Source: an uncultured Eubacteriales bacterium
Lineage (GTDB): Bacteria > Bacillota > Clostridia > Christensenellales > Aristaeellaceae
Direction: 5' to 3'
Assembly (NCBI GenBank): GCA_900318145.1
Contig: ONJM01000015.1
Coordinates: 1 to 60,173 of the forward strand
DNA: 60,173 nt
Part shown: piece by piece, positions 16,919-25,923 of the stretch
Layout: each line of letters starts with the position of its first letter
How positions within the stretch are numbered: position 1 is the first letter of the stretch
Translations under genes and position numbers: made by a program
Notes under the pieces: model-generated
Told to the model about the DNA's origin: nothing
Database searches by the model: none
What the model saw: the letters and a program-made list of their open reading frames with translations, nothing else

Positions 16919-18832
16919 ATGCTTTGTCCGAAATGCGGTTTTTATTCCGAAAAGGAAGAAAATGTATGCCCCGAATGCGGAAATATTCTTCGGCAGGCAT
17001 CTGATTTCCGGCAGAGAGGCGCTCAGGCGATCCGGCAGGGAAAACGCGCGCGGGAAGCTGCAAAGACAAAGCAGCCGCGTCCGGCAGCGGAGCCGATGAC
17101 GGGAAAACACAGAAAGCCGACCCGGCAGGAAACGGTGAAAATGCCGGTTGTCCAGGATACGCGGGTGCTGGCCGGTGAAGAGGAAGAATGGAAAACCGGG
17201 AATGAGGATAGCGGACCCGCACCCGCGTTTGAGCGGCGAAGACGCACTGTCTATGATGAAGAAGCGGATGAAAGCACTGCCATGAGATATCTGGCGGCGC
17301 ATGAAGATTACGGTTCCGCACCGCATCTGGTAAACTGGGTAAAAATATCCATTTTCGCAATACTGATTGTCATCCTGCTGCTGGGCGGAGGATGGTTCTT
17401 TATCAACAGAACGGATGCCGGACAGCGTTTTCTTGCCAGGATGGGCAAGGACGCCACATCAGTCGCTCTGTGGGCCGTCGGTGACGAACAGCTCAACAGG
17501 GGTGAAATTGACAAAGCCATAGAGAGCTTCGAAAAAGCGCGGAAGAAAGATGAAGCGGAAGGCGTTATCGACGTGGACGGTCTTCTGACCCTTGGCAGCG
17601 CGTATGAAGCCGCGGGAATGACGGACAAGGCAGCAGATCTGTATGAAGAAATCTATACTCAGACGCCTTCCCGGACGGAGGCGTATGTCAACCATATCCG
17701 GATTCTGCAGAACAAAGGCGGGAAAGATCTGGCCAAAGCGGGAGATCTGATGAAACTGGCATATGAAAAGACAGGAGAAAAGACTTTCCTGACGCAGCGC
17801 ACCGATCTGCTTCCCGCTCCGCCGGAGGTTAAACCGATCGCAGGATACTATGAAACGAAAAAGACCCTGGTTTTTTCCTCCTATCAGGGATATGACGTCT
17901 GGTTTACGTTTGATGACGAAGCGAAGCTGCCTTACGAAGGTCAGAAAGCCACGAGGGAAGGATTTGTGCTGGATGAGGGAATCTACAACCTGCGGGCTGT
18001 CACTGTATACGGCGACCTGGTTTCAGATGAGTTGAAGGCCACCTATAAAATTATCATGCCGTCCCCGCAGACGCCGCGCGCAACGCTGGCGCCGAATACC
18101 TACAAAACCAGTCAGCGGGTACGGCTGAAGCCCGGCCTGGATGATGAGAATGATACAAGCATTACGATATATTATACAGTGGACGGATCGACACCGGATT
18201 CTGACAGTCCGATTTATGACGGAGAACCGATCCTGCTGCCGAATGGTTGGGTGACGCTGAAAGCAATTGCTGTAAACCGTTACCGGAAGCTTTCCAATAT
18301 GCTTGAAATCAAATACAAGATTGAAGCGAATCCGAAACCGAAATCCGCGTTCGATTCCGAGGATACCGTCGACAAGCTGAAAATAAACCAGACGTCGCAG
18401 AACGAGTTTTTCAGCTTATATTCTCAGGGAACCGCAGCGGGCGCGGTACAGCCGGAAGGATTTGAAACAGAATGCCGCAGGTTCGACTATCCATGGGGAT
18501 ATGCCGTGATGACCCTGTCGAAAAAGAACTGGGTTCTGGTGGAAGTATCTTTTCATTCCTCCGGTGTACTCTCCGGACCGCGGGGAACGCAGATCGGCGA
18601 CAGCGAGGCTGCCGTGGTCGGCAAATTCAGGGATATGCAGCAGGTGGAGAGCAAGAGCGGTAACAGAGGACTGTATGCAGTAACAAACGGCACAGGAAAA
18701 ATCTGGCTGCAGGAGAATAACGAAAAGATTATCCGGTACCGTTACGCGGTGGATTCTCACTGGGTGCAGCTCGAATATCTTGTCGGCAGTTCCGGAACCG
18801 TGAAGAACATCGATCTGAAGTACATTCCGTAA
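16919..18832 (+). CDS. Zinc-ribbon membrane protein with TPR and chitobiase-like domains
   Basis: 637 residues. An N-terminal zinc ribbon (CPKCG at residue 3, CPECG at about 18) is followed by a long charged cytoplasmic linker and one membrane helix at about 142-162 (IFAILIVILLLGGGWFFI). Outside is a TPR-like stretch (residues 190-260) containing GEIDKAIESFEKA. Two beta modules resembling the chitobiase C-terminal domain follow, the second with the telltale GSTPDSDSPIY, and then a C-terminal beta domain of about 150 residues. The architecture suggests a surface protein that binds ligands outside and signals or scaffolds inside; no enzyme motif is seen. GGAGGTGATC lies just upstream of the ATG. 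Confidence 0.75.
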   Translation: MLCPKCGFYSEKEENVCPECGNILRQASDFRQRGAQAIRQGKRAREAAKTKQPRPAAEPMTGKHRKPTRQETVKMPVVQDTRVLAGEEEEWKTGNEDSGPAPAFERRRRTVYDEEADESTAMRYLAAHEDYGSAPHLVNWVKISIFAILIVILLLGGGWFFINRTDAGQRFLARMGKDATSVALWAVGDEQLNRGEIDKAIESFEKARKKDEAEGVIDVDGLLTLGSAYEAAGMTDKAADLYEEIYTQTPSRTEAYVNHIRILQNKGGKDLAKAGDLMKLAYEKTGEKTFLTQRTDLLPAPPEVKPIAGYYETKKTLVFSSYQGYDVWFTFDDEAKLPYEGQKATREGFVLDEGIYNLRAVTVYGDLVSDELKATYKIIMPSPQTPRATLAPNTYKTSQRVRLKPGLDDENDTSITIYYTVDGSTPDSDSPIYDGEPILLPNGWVTLKAIAVNRYRKLSNMLEIKYKIEANPKPKSAFDSEDTVDKLKINQTSQNEFFSLYSQGTAAGAVQPEGFETECRRFDYPWGYAVMTLSKKNWVLVEVSFHSSGVLSGPRGTQIGDSEAAVVGKFRDMQQVESKSGNRGLYAVTNGTGKIWLQENNEKIIRYRYAVDSHWVQLEYLVGSSGTVKNIDLKYIP

Positions 18833-18858
18833 GGAAGGCATGCCGCGGCCGGCGGGGA

Positions 18859-19092
18859 TCAATGAAAGAGCGTACAGCCCATATCCCTGAATTCCCGGAT
18901 TTTTTCACGAAGATTATCCTCAGACACATCAAAGCGGCGTGCGAGGCACGAAAGGCACAGAAAACGGACGGCACCGCGGTTGATCATCTTTTTTGTGAGG
19001 GCAATCTCGTCCGCTTCAAGCGGACGGCCGCACTGAATACAGGCCGGCAGGGAACTGCCGGCCTGACTGTTTTCAGAAGACACGTTATGCAT
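18859..19092 (-). CDS. Small double-CxxC (zinc-ribbon-like) protein, 77 aa
   Basis: A 77-residue protein with two CxxC pairs, CIQCG at about residue 18 and CLSC at about 46, spaced as in a zinc ribbon. A helical acidic/basic C-terminus ends in CTLFH. The segment between the pairs (ADEIALTKKMINRGA) is helical. Similar short proteins occur, to my recollection, as uncharacterised genes in Clostridia. It starts 8 bases inside the end of the alpha-galactosidase gene, so it is the last member of that operon. A perfect hairpin lies within its 5' coding region. The function is unknown; binding of zinc or nucleic acid is a guess. Confidence 0.65.
   Translation of the reverse strand: MHNVSSENSQAGSSLPACIQCGRPLEADEIALTKKMINRGAVRFLCLSCLARRFDVSEDNLREKIREFRDMGCTLFH
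19040..19065 (+). terminator. Hairpin with T-rich tail, plus-strand reading
   Basis: An 11-bp perfect stem (19040-19050 with 19055-19065) with a GGAA loop is followed by ACTGTTTTC on the plus strand. It lies inside the small CxxC gene of the other strand. It may stop transcripts running on from the plus-strand gene ending at 18832, or simply reflect codon use. Confidence 0.35.
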
Positions 19093-20275
19093 GAGACCTT
19101 ACCAGACGGCACAGATACAGCCGCATATCATGGCCCGGGACGTGCTGATTGAAGTAATCACGTTTCGCTCCGAGGGACTCTCCTGTAAAGGCATCCCGCA
19201 CATCAAGAGCAAAACCGGAGGATACGGGAAGTCCGAGATCCACAAGTTCACAGTGGATTGTGCTTTCCGCCTCAGAAAGGTTGATAAACGCCAGCGCAAA
19301 TTCGCCGTCGGAAAGATGACGGAAAATGGTATATGACGAATCGGGAATCTGACGCCAGGGCATTTCGCCTTCCTTTGCATCCGGGTTGGAGGTAAAGACG
19401 GAACCTTTTCTGATTACGTAGGGAGAACGGCATTCAGCATCCTGATCGATCCGAAGCAGACCGGGATGCTTCATGAGTGCTTCATATTCAGGAGCGACGC
19501 TGCGAAGATCTGCGCCGAGCATGAGCGGAACACTGCAGAGGCACCAAAGAGCGAACTGCATTCTGTATTCCTCATAGGTGCAGGTTTTGCCGACTCCGAC
19601 GTTTCCTTTTCCGCCCATGCCGACGGTAAGCATATCCATATCGTTGAAGGAACCGGCTGCGCTCATACACAGATTATCCAGCTGGGACCTGAAAATATCC
19701 GTGAAGGAACGGTAGTTATCCATAATATCGCCGGTGGACCGATACATGTGTGCTCCGACACTGCGCATCCATTTCCAGGGCTCCTTCTGTCCCCAGTTGC
19801 ATGCGGAAAAAAGAATATCACGCCCGGTGGATTTCAGCGCCATGGACATTGTCTGATACCGGGTCCTGCAATCACCGGTCTCCGGGAAATTGCAAAAATC
19901 GTATTTCAGGAAATCTACGCCCCAGGAAGCAAAAGTTTGCGCGTCTGTAAACTCATGGTCATAGCTTGAAGGATATCCGGCGCAGGTCATAACGCCGGCA
20001 CAGGAATACATGCCGAATTTCAGCCCCTTTGCGTGTACATAATCCGCCAGGGCCTTCATGCCATACGGAAATTTTTCCGGATCCGGTACAAGGAGTCCGT
20101 TTTCGTCCCTGTCCCGGAGAGACCAGCAGTCGTCAATTACAAGATATTCGTATCCCGCATCCCGGTATCCATGTTCCACGATAATATCCGCCATTTCCCG
20201 GATCAGAGAGTCGGATATTTTTTCGCCGAAAGTATTCCAGGAATTCCAGCCGAGCGGGGGTAATTTTGCGAGCAT
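19085..20275 (-). CDS. Alpha-galactosidase, GH27
   Basis: This enzyme removes terminal alpha-linked galactose from oligosaccharides such as melibiose, raffinose or galactomannan fragments. The 396-residue protein begins PPLGWNSWN, the typical GH27 opening. It has VIDDCW and GMYSCAG, and the nucleophile motif FLKYDFCN (Asp126). Later segments are RSTGDIMDN (near the acid/base) and MLGADLRSV. There is no signal peptide, so it works on imported sugars. The ATG at 20275 follows GGAGGA by about 9 bases; a longer frame upstream has no support. It sits in the ilvE / rluA operon and overlaps the small CxxC gene by 8 bases. Confidence 0.92.
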   Translation of the reverse strand: MLAKLPPLGWNSWNTFGEKISDSLIREMADIIVEHGYRDAGYEYLVIDDCWSLRDRDENGLLVPDPEKFPYGMKALADYVHAKGLKFGMYSCAGVMTCAGYPSSYDHEFTDAQTFASWGVDFLKYDFCNFPETGDCRTRYQTMSMALKSTGRDILFSACNWGQKEPWKWMRSVGAHMYRSTGDIMDNYRSFTDIFRSQLDNLCMSAAGSFNDMDMLTVGMGGKGNVGVGKTCTYEEYRMQFALWCLCSVPLMLGADLRSVAPEYEALMKHPGLLRIDQDAECRSPYVIRKGSVFTSNPDAKEGEMPWRQIPDSSYTIFRHLSDGEFALAFINLSEAESTIHCELVDLGLPVSSGFALDVRDAFTGESLGAKRDYFNQHVPGHDMRLYLCRLVRSHA

Positions 20276-20294
20276 TGTGTCAGTTCCTCCTTGT

Positions 20295-21167
20295 TCAGAA
20301 TGGTGGATTGATTTCAAATATCCGGCCTTCCAGCTGCGGAAGGCGGTTTTGTGTGAAAAGGGTAAGAGACACCGCGCAGAGCTTCAGGGAAGAAGCTTTC
20401 TGCCGGCGGTTGAAATCCCGGTCCCCGTACAGATCGTCCCCGAGAACCGGATGCCCCAGCGCGGCAAGATGGGCGCGGATCTGATGCGTTCTTCCGGTGA
20501 GCAGATGTACCCGCAGCCGGGATACGGACCCGGCCGAAATTGTTTCATAACCGGTGAGGATTGGACGGGCACCCGGAGCTTCCCGGTCCAGAATGCATAC
20601 TTTTCCTTTTTCAGCATCTTTCCGGAGCCATGCCCGACAGACCGCGGCCGGAGGTTTCGGAATGCCCCGGACCAGGCATTCATAATATTTTTCAACGGTT
20701 CTGTTCCGGAATGCGTCCTGCAGGATTCCGAGGGCGGCTTCATTTTTCGCAAAAAGGCAGAGGCCGGAAGTTTTGTTATCCAGGCGGTGACATGCGGCAG
20801 GCGCAAAAGAGCCGGGATATTGACCCGATACATGGAGACGGCACAGATCAGTCATGGACAGTTCGCCGGGCCTGTCCTTTTCAACGCTGATTCCGGCCGG
20901 TTTGTTTACCAGCAAGATATCCTCATCCTCAAAGACGATCCGGAGGGGAGAAGTATTTTCCGCCCGGTCCGGCAGAAAAACCTGCAGCTGCTGTCCGGGC
21001 CGGACACGGATATCGCGCTGAACCCGGATGCCGTCCAGCTTCACATCACGGGAAGAAAAAAGTTTCCGGAAAGTACTTTCCGTCAAATCAGGGAACAGGC
21101 GGCGAAGCAGAAGACCGACCTGCATCCCGTCCGCTTCGGCAGGAACGGATACGGTTTTCAGCGCCAT
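20295..21167 (-). CDS. RluA-family pseudouridine synthase
   Basis: This enzyme converts specific uridines in rRNA or tRNA to pseudouridine. The 290-residue protein has an N-terminal S4-like RNA-binding part (residues 15-75) and the catalytic core, with HRLDNKTSGL carrying the catalytic Asp (near residue 135). RLLTGRTHQIRAHL (as HLLTGRTHQIRAHL) and the GHPVLGDDLYG loop follow. Which site it modifies cannot be told. The ATG at 21167 overlaps the stop of the upstream gene by one base (TAATG), with GAGGG 7 bases before it. It precedes the alpha-galactosidase gene by 19 bases. Confidence 0.92.
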   Translation of the reverse strand: MALKTVSVPAEADGMQVGLLLRRLFPDLTESTFRKLFSSRDVKLDGIRVQRDIRVRPGQQLQVFLPDRAENTSPLRIVFEDEDILLVNKPAGISVEKDRPGELSMTDLCRLHVSGQYPGSFAPAACHRLDNKTSGLCLFAKNEAALGILQDAFRNRTVEKYYECLVRGIPKPPAAVCRAWLRKDAEKGKVCILDREAPGARPILTGYETISAGSVSRLRVHLLTGRTHQIRAHLAALGHPVLGDDLYGDRDFNRRQKASSLKLCAVSLTLFTQNRLPQLEGRIFEINPPF

Positions 21168-22219
21168 TACTGTACCCTCGAGGAGGAGAACCAGATCCAG
21201 CGGGGAACGCGGCCGGAGAGGTCCCGAAGCGCTTTGCACATATCCGCGGACGGCAGGGAGACCAGCATGGAGGAAAGCACTTCCTTCATATCTTCGTAAG
21301 GCACATCCTGCTTGGCTAGAATGATCAGGTCCTCCACGGCTTCTTCCGGAGACATCTCCGGACGAACCATATCCTGAATAGAAAAAAGCATTTGCTCATA
21401 GAGAGGGGATTCCAGATCGTTCAGACTGTCTGAAGCGGCGCGCAGCGCTTCGGGACTCATTTCCTGACAGGCGGCTGACGCGGCAGGCATTCTGCAAAGC
21501 ATGCGGTCCGGATGCGCCAGACCGGGATGAATCAGAATCAGGCGGCCGTTGCTGTCATACAGATGGTCGCAGCCGGAAAGGAGCATACGCTCAATCAGAT
21601 CAGGCCTGTTTTCGGCATATGTGTCTTTCAGAAGCGACTGAAGATGAAGTATGGGGCCGGCGGCCTGGGTCAGGCCCATCAGGTACAGGGAATTGTCAAT
21701 GCTCTCAAAAACGTTTTCCACGGCGTCCCGGATTTTCTTATGCCCCTCGCCGGCAAGCAGGAGCAGGGCAGACGCGCAAAGCTGATGCGGCATCTGAAGG
21801 ATACGGGAACCATTTTCCTCACGGGTACGGCACCAGAGGCGGCGCACAAGGCTGCGTGATGGAAAGATTTCCTCCCAATCCTGCAGGGTCAGTTTGCCTC
21901 CGAAGAGTACAAGGCGTACCAGCAGATCATGTTCTTCCGGTGATAGAAGGGCAAGTTCCGGCGCAAAGGAGGAGAGAACGCGGACACGCAGTTCCTCAAC
22001 GGTATGCAGCGCGTATTTGTGGGTTTTCCGGTCTTCTCCGGGATAAAAAGACAGATTGTAAAAATTTTCCGCATCCGCATCGGAACAGTCTTCGTCAAAA
22101 AGGCAACGGAAAGGCAGGCCTGCGAGATCTTTCTCGCAGGCCTCAAGCTGATTGGCCCGCAGCACGCTCATGGTTTTGTCAAGCCAGGAATCGGGACGGG
22201 AACTGCTGTGTGTATACAC
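21167..22219 (-). CDS. Hypothetical protein, 350 aa
   Basis: I recognise no family. The protein appears soluble and mainly helical, rich in Leu and acidic residues, without signal peptide or membrane span. Noticeable stretches are LSPEEHDLLVRLVLFGGKLT, a central helical part beginning HQLCASALLLLAGEG, and an acidic C-terminal part with MSPEEAVEDL. The start is a GTG with AAGGAG 7 bases before it, 14 bases downstream of ilvE. The end overlaps the pseudouridine synthase start by one base. The tight coupling means it is expressed, but the operon partners (amino acid, RNA and sugar enzymes) do not point to one function. Confidence 0.72.
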   Translation of the reverse strand: MYTHSSSRPDSWLDKTMSVLRANQLEACEKDLAGLPFRCLFDEDCSDADAENFYNLSFYPGEDRKTHKYALHTVEELRVRVLSSFAPELALLSPEEHDLLVRLVLFGGKLTLQDWEEIFPSRSLVRRLWCRTREENGSRILQMPHQLCASALLLLAGEGHKKIRDAVENVFESIDNSLYLMGLTQAAGPILHLQSLLKDTYAENRPDLIERMLLSGCDHLYDSNGRLILIHPGLAHPDRMLCRMPAASAACQEMSPEALRAASDSLNDLESPLYEQMLFSIQDMVRPEMSPEEAVEDLIILAKQDVPYEDMKEVLSSMLVSLPSADMCKALRDLSGRVPRWIWFSSSRVQ

Positions 22220-22233
22220 TGTTCAACTCCTTG

Positions 22234-23301
22234 TCAGAGTCTGGTGATCCAGTTGTTTTTGTCCTCAAGACGTCCGTACTGAATACCGGTAAGGGTGTCA
22301 TACAGCTTCTGCGCGACGGGACCGATGCCGCCGTCACCCAGAACAATCTTCTCATCGTCCATGGCCAGGAGACCGACCGGACTGATGACAGCAGCTGTAC
22401 CGGTTCCGAAAGCTTCGGTGAGCTTGCCGGATCTGGCATCCGCAAAGATCTCATGGACATCCAGACGAGCTTCTTCCGCTTCAAATCCAAGCTGGCCAGC
22501 CAGTTTCAGAACGCTGTCCCGGGTGATTCCGGGGAGAATGGATCCGTTCAACCGCGGCGTAACGATCTTTGTACCATAGGCAAACATCATGTTCATTGAA
22601 CCGACTTCTTCAATGTACTTCTGTTCCACGCCGTCCAGCCAGAGAACCTGGGAAAACCCCTTTTTTTCCGCAATGTCTCCGGCCAGAATGGAAGCAGCGT
22701 AGTTTCCGGCGCACTTGGTGAAACCGACGCCGCCGCGAACGGCACGGACGTATTCATCCTCTACGTAGATGCTGACAGGTTTCAGACCTTCCTTATAATA
22801 TGCGCCGACCGGGCTGAGGATGATAAAGAAGCAGTATTTCTTTGAGGCATGCACTCCGAGACCGACATCCATGGAAATCATGGTAGGACGGATATAGAGG
22901 GAAGTGCCTTCCTTATGCGGAACCCAGTCCGCGTCGATCCGGATCAGCTGCTTCAGGCCTTCCAGTGCCGTTTCCTCATCCAGCGCGGGCATGCACATAC
23001 GCTGTGCGCTGCGCGTCATCCGGGCAAGGTTATCCTGCGCGCGGAACAGCTGCAAACCGCCGTCCGCACGGCGATAACACTTGCAGCCTTCAAAAATGGC
23101 CTGACCGTAGTGAAGCACCATAGCCGCGGGATCCATTGCAAAAGCGCCGTAGGGGACGATACGGGCATTGTGCCAGCCGATGCCAAGTTCGTAGTCCATG
23201 ACAAACATATGGTCGGTGAAAATACGGCCGAAACCGAGCGCGGATTCATCCGCCGGTTTTGTTTTCAGATTTTTTGCAAGCGTTACGGAGATGTTTTGCA
23301 T
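22234..23301 (-). CDS. ilvE: Branched-chain amino acid aminotransferase
   Basis: IlvE transfers the amino group between glutamate and the keto acids of leucine, isoleucine and valine, using PLP. At 355 residues it belongs to the longer fold-type IV group found in many Firmicutes. The PLP lysine is in GFTKCAGNYAAS (Lys196). Other signatures are HYGQAIFEGCK, SLYIRPT and the C-terminal GTGTAAVISPVG that binds the cofactor phosphate. The start ATG is preceded by AAGGATG. It heads a five-gene minus-strand operon: ilvE, the 350-residue unknown, the pseudouridine synthase, the alpha-galactosidase and the small CxxC gene. Confidence 0.95.
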   Translation of the reverse strand: MQNISVTLAKNLKTKPADESALGFGRIFTDHMFVMDYELGIGWHNARIVPYGAFAMDPAAMVLHYGQAIFEGCKCYRRADGGLQLFRAQDNLARMTRSAQRMCMPALDEETALEGLKQLIRIDADWVPHKEGTSLYIRPTMISMDVGLGVHASKKYCFFIILSPVGAYYKEGLKPVSIYVEDEYVRAVRGGVGFTKCAGNYAASILAGDIAEKKGFSQVLWLDGVEQKYIEEVGSMNMMFAYGTKIVTPRLNGSILPGITRDSVLKLAGQLGFEAEEARLDVHEIFADARSGKLTEAFGTGTAAVISPVGLLAMDDEKIVLGDGGIGPVAQKLYDTLTGIQYGRLEDKNNWITRL

Positions 23302-23329
23302 AACTCATCCTTCTTTCTGTGTTTTCTAT

Positions 23330-23335
23330 ATTATA
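23330..23335 (-). promoter_or_regulatory. ilvE: -10 element for ilvE (weak -35)
   Basis: On the minus strand a perfect TATAAT lies 28 bases before the ilvE start. At the right distance upstream I find only CAATCT, which is a poor -35, so an activator or a weak promoter is possible. Confidence 0.35.
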
Positions 23336-23370
23336 CTCATGAAAACCCATGCAGATTGTTCGATCTTTGT

Positions 23371-24126
23371 TTATATTTCATCGTCAATCTCTTCCAAAGA
23401 AACGGAAAAGGTCAGCAGGCCTTCCGATTCGTCAGCAGCCCATCCGGGAAGAATGAAGAAGACGGGGTTTCCGCTTGCGTCCAGCCAGAAATCCTGTTCG
23501 GCAATCAGCAGGCTGTCTACGTCCTCACGCACCAGGTCTTTGTGATATGCGACGCCTTCAGCGTTTTTCTGTATTCTGTCCCAGATCAGCGTATAAACAG
23601 CTTCACGGACTTTGCTGTCCTGGCGGTCTCCGATCCAGTTGTCGGTTTCACCGATTTCCACCAGTCCGAGGATATGGGACAGCGTACAGGAAGTACCGGG
23701 CATACCGTTCTGCAGGGAGAAGGTATTTCCTTCCCAGGTTTCAAACATTTCGCCGTCCGCGTTTTCCGTCTTATGGATACGAACGGAAAAATAGTCGTCG
23801 TTGCTGCAGGTGACTTCATAATCAATTGTGACGGATGCCGGTGTTCTGATACCCGCATAGTAATCTGCCAGGTTCGGGATCGTATTGGCTTTGGTATCCG
23901 ATGCCAGATATTCATAAAACTCATTTATCAGATAAGCCCGGGGATCCGCCGGATCCGCGTGCGGATAGCGGAAGGAGTATACATAGCTGCCGGCGGCCGG
24001 GTCCTGTTCGTCATAAGGAACCGTAACGGTTTCCGACAGGTCTTCCGAGAGATGAAGCGGATCCGCAAGGGAGGCGGCAGGCAAAAGAAGCAGAACCAGC
24101 AGCAGAATCAGGGATTTCTTTGTCAT
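23371..24126 (-). CDS. Secreted DUF4163/DUF3298-like protein
   Basis: 251 residues with a clear signal peptide (MTKKSLILLLVLLLLPAASLA) and a likely cut after ASLA; no lipobox. The rest resembles the DUF4163 plus DUF3298 pair seen in RsiV- and PdaC-type extracytoplasmic proteins. An N-terminal strand-rich part contains INEFYEYLASD, then the VTCSNDDYFSV and NTFSLQNG segments. The C-terminal QDFWLDASGNPVFFILPGWA fits the DUF3298 signature. No enzymatic domain is attached. It is the last gene of the LCP / zinc-ribbon operon; GGAGG lies 7 bases before the start, 12 bases after the preceding gene. In RsiV this fold binds lysozyme; a ligand-binding role here is inference. Confidence 0.6.
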   Translation of the reverse strand: MTKKSLILLLVLLLLPAASLADPLHLSEDLSETVTVPYDEQDPAAGSYVYSFRYPHADPADPRAYLINEFYEYLASDTKANTIPNLADYYAGIRTPASVTIDYEVTCSNDDYFSVRIHKTENADGEMFETWEGNTFSLQNGMPGTSCTLSHILGLVEIGETDNWIGDRQDSKVREAVYTLIWDRIQKNAEGVAYHKDLVREDVDSLLIAEQDFWLDASGNPVFFILPGWAADESEGLLTFSVSLEEIDDEI

Positions 24127-24138
24127 CGGGCATCCTCC

Positions 24139-25911
24139 TTATCTTGTGTAGGTGTAACGGGCATTCAGATAGGGCATTCCGTTATAAGTGGAAGCGGCGT
24201 CTGCGTACAGGCGGTAATATTTTCCGACTTCCCATTTTGTCTTTGTAAAATTCTCCACAAGCACCGGCTGGGATTTTCCGTCCTCACTGGTGTTGATGAC
24301 GACCATCTGCGGCTTGTCGGAAACGGAATACTGTACGACACCCTTTACCACATAAACCTGGGATCTGGCGGCGCGTATCTGGATGTTGCTGAGCAGTTCA
24401 GAATATCCTTCCGCCGTAAGGGGCCATGCTTTGACCGTATATTCGTCGGGAGGCGGAAGATAGTAGACCACGTGATCTACCTGGGAAGGGCTTTTCCCGG
24501 GATAGGAAGCGACGATACTGATGGTGTTGTTTCCGATTTTGTCAAAAACCGCGTTGAAGGAAAATTTTCCGGTTGTGTCGAGCTCACTGATGTTCAGGTC
24601 CGCGTAAGGTGTAAGTACTTCCACATGAGCACCGGGAAGCGTGGTGGCGTTTACCTTCATAACTTTCCGGTCCGTGGTGCCATAGGTTCCGACAGCGAGA
24701 TCCAGGGGAATATCCTGCTTTTCACGGTAAAAGACGACAGTGATGGTATTGTCACGGCAGTACTGGGAACGTACGACAATGGTGAACACGTTGTCTCCCT
24801 TCGGCTGAACAGTGGCGTTATACGTCATCTCGCCGGTCTGAGAGGAAACTGTGTCACTGTAATCTTTTCCGTTCACCGTGACTCTCGAGCCGGGGCGAAC
24901 CACGATCCGGATTGTAGCCATGGTTGTGGACACGGTAGTCCGGTTGGTTTCAGGAGCTTCCAGCTCAACCTTGCTCAACGGGATCGAGATGGTATAGGTA
25001 ATCGGATCCATCGGGGTCTGGCGGCCGGAGGAGGCTTTCAGGAAAGGAGTCAGCGTGACGTCCATGGTTTCATCCAGAGATCCTTCCAGATTGTCATACC
25101 AGACATGATCCGGTATTTCCACGGTTGCGAAACCTTCGTCAACGACATAGCTGGCATGCAGTTCCCGAATATAGATTGTACTACCCTCCGCACCGGGGAT
25201 CATGACCGTGTGGGCCGCGAGATCATCCAGCACACCTGCAGAAATAATCACGCCGGGCGGGTTCTCCCTGGGGCGGTTCGAATCAGCGAAAAGATACCGG
25301 TAACCGAAGTATCCGCCGGCGCCGAGCAGCGCAAGAATGACAACCGCCAGGAATGCACGGAGAAAAGTATGGCGTTTACGAGGCAGGTACCGGCTTGAAC
25401 GGCGGGGAAGAGGGTTTTCCGAGGTACGGAAGGAAACCGGGACAAGCGGGTCGTAGACCCGGGATTCAACAAATGCGCCGTTTTCATCCATAAAGCGGAC
25501 GCGTGAACGCATTTCCGATTCGCGTTTTGCCTGAAGATCCGCTTCGGTTTCCTGATTCAGAACAATGGTTCTGCGGACAGAAACGGGATCGCCGGTGTCT
25601 TTTTCGGTAACGATCACACGGGACGCGGAAACGTCAGACGGCTTGCTGCGTAATTTTTCCTGCAGCGCGCGGCCCCGTTCCTTCCGGCGCTTCAGATCCT
25701 GCATTTCTCCGGCCAGCGCATCCCGCGGTTCGGGAGACTGATCGGTCTGGCCGAATTCATCCGCACGCAGATAAGTTGCGGAGGCACCGCCGTCCCGGAG
25801 TGAATCTTTCCAGGCAAACCGGGAAGCCTCGTCGATATTCAACGGGGCTCCGCAGCGGATGCAGTGGGGCTGGGAAGCGCGGTTCCACAGTCCGCATTCG
25901 GGACATTTCAT
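24139..25911 (-). CDS. Zinc-ribbon single-pass membrane protein with beta-rich outside domains
   Basis: 590 residues. A zinc ribbon opens the protein (CPECG at residue 3, CIRCG at about 17). A charged cytoplasmic region with a helical segment follows (ALAGEMQDLKRRKERGRAL). One membrane helix lies at about 184-206 (LRAFLAVVILALLGAGGYFG), and about 380 residues outside form repeated beta-sandwich modules. These include NGKDYSDTVSSQTGEM and FSFNAVFDKIGNNTISIVAS, resembling bacterial Ig-like folds used for surface binding. The topology matches the other zinc-ribbon membrane protein in the window, but the outside parts are different. AGGAG lies 6 bases before the ATG; the gene begins 12 bases after the LCP-type gene. 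Function unknown; envelope role inferred from the operon. Confidence 0.7.
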   Translation of the reverse strand: MKCPECGLWNRASQPHCIRCGAPLNIDEASRFAWKDSLRDGGASATYLRADEFGQTDQSPEPRDALAGEMQDLKRRKERGRALQEKLRSKPSDVSASRVIVTEKDTGDPVSVRRTIVLNQETEADLQAKRESEMRSRVRFMDENGAFVESRVYDPLVPVSFRTSENPLPRRSSRYLPRKRHTFLRAFLAVVILALLGAGGYFGYRYLFADSNRPRENPPGVIISAGVLDDLAAHTVMIPGAEGSTIYIRELHASYVVDEGFATVEIPDHVWYDNLEGSLDETMDVTLTPFLKASSGRQTPMDPITYTISIPLSKVELEAPETNRTTVSTTMATIRIVVRPGSRVTVNGKDYSDTVSSQTGEMTYNATVQPKGDNVFTIVVRSQYCRDNTITVVFYREKQDIPLDLAVGTYGTTDRKVMKVNATTLPGAHVEVLTPYADLNISELDTTGKFSFNAVFDKIGNNTISIVASYPGKSPSQVDHVVYYLPPPDEYTVKAWPLTAEGYSELLSNIQIRAARSQVYVVKGVVQYSVSDKPQMVVINTSEDGKSQPVLVENFTKTKWEVGKYYRLYADAASTYNGMPYLNARYTYTR

Positions 25912-25923
25912 TGCTTTCTCCTG

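Noticed and set aside
22849-25398. 849-codon open frame on the plus strand
   Set aside because: It lies antisense to ilvE, the DUF3298-like gene and the zinc-ribbon gene, all of which have good starts and recognisable domains or signals. Its product is rich in His, Cys, Arg and Phe without any domain.
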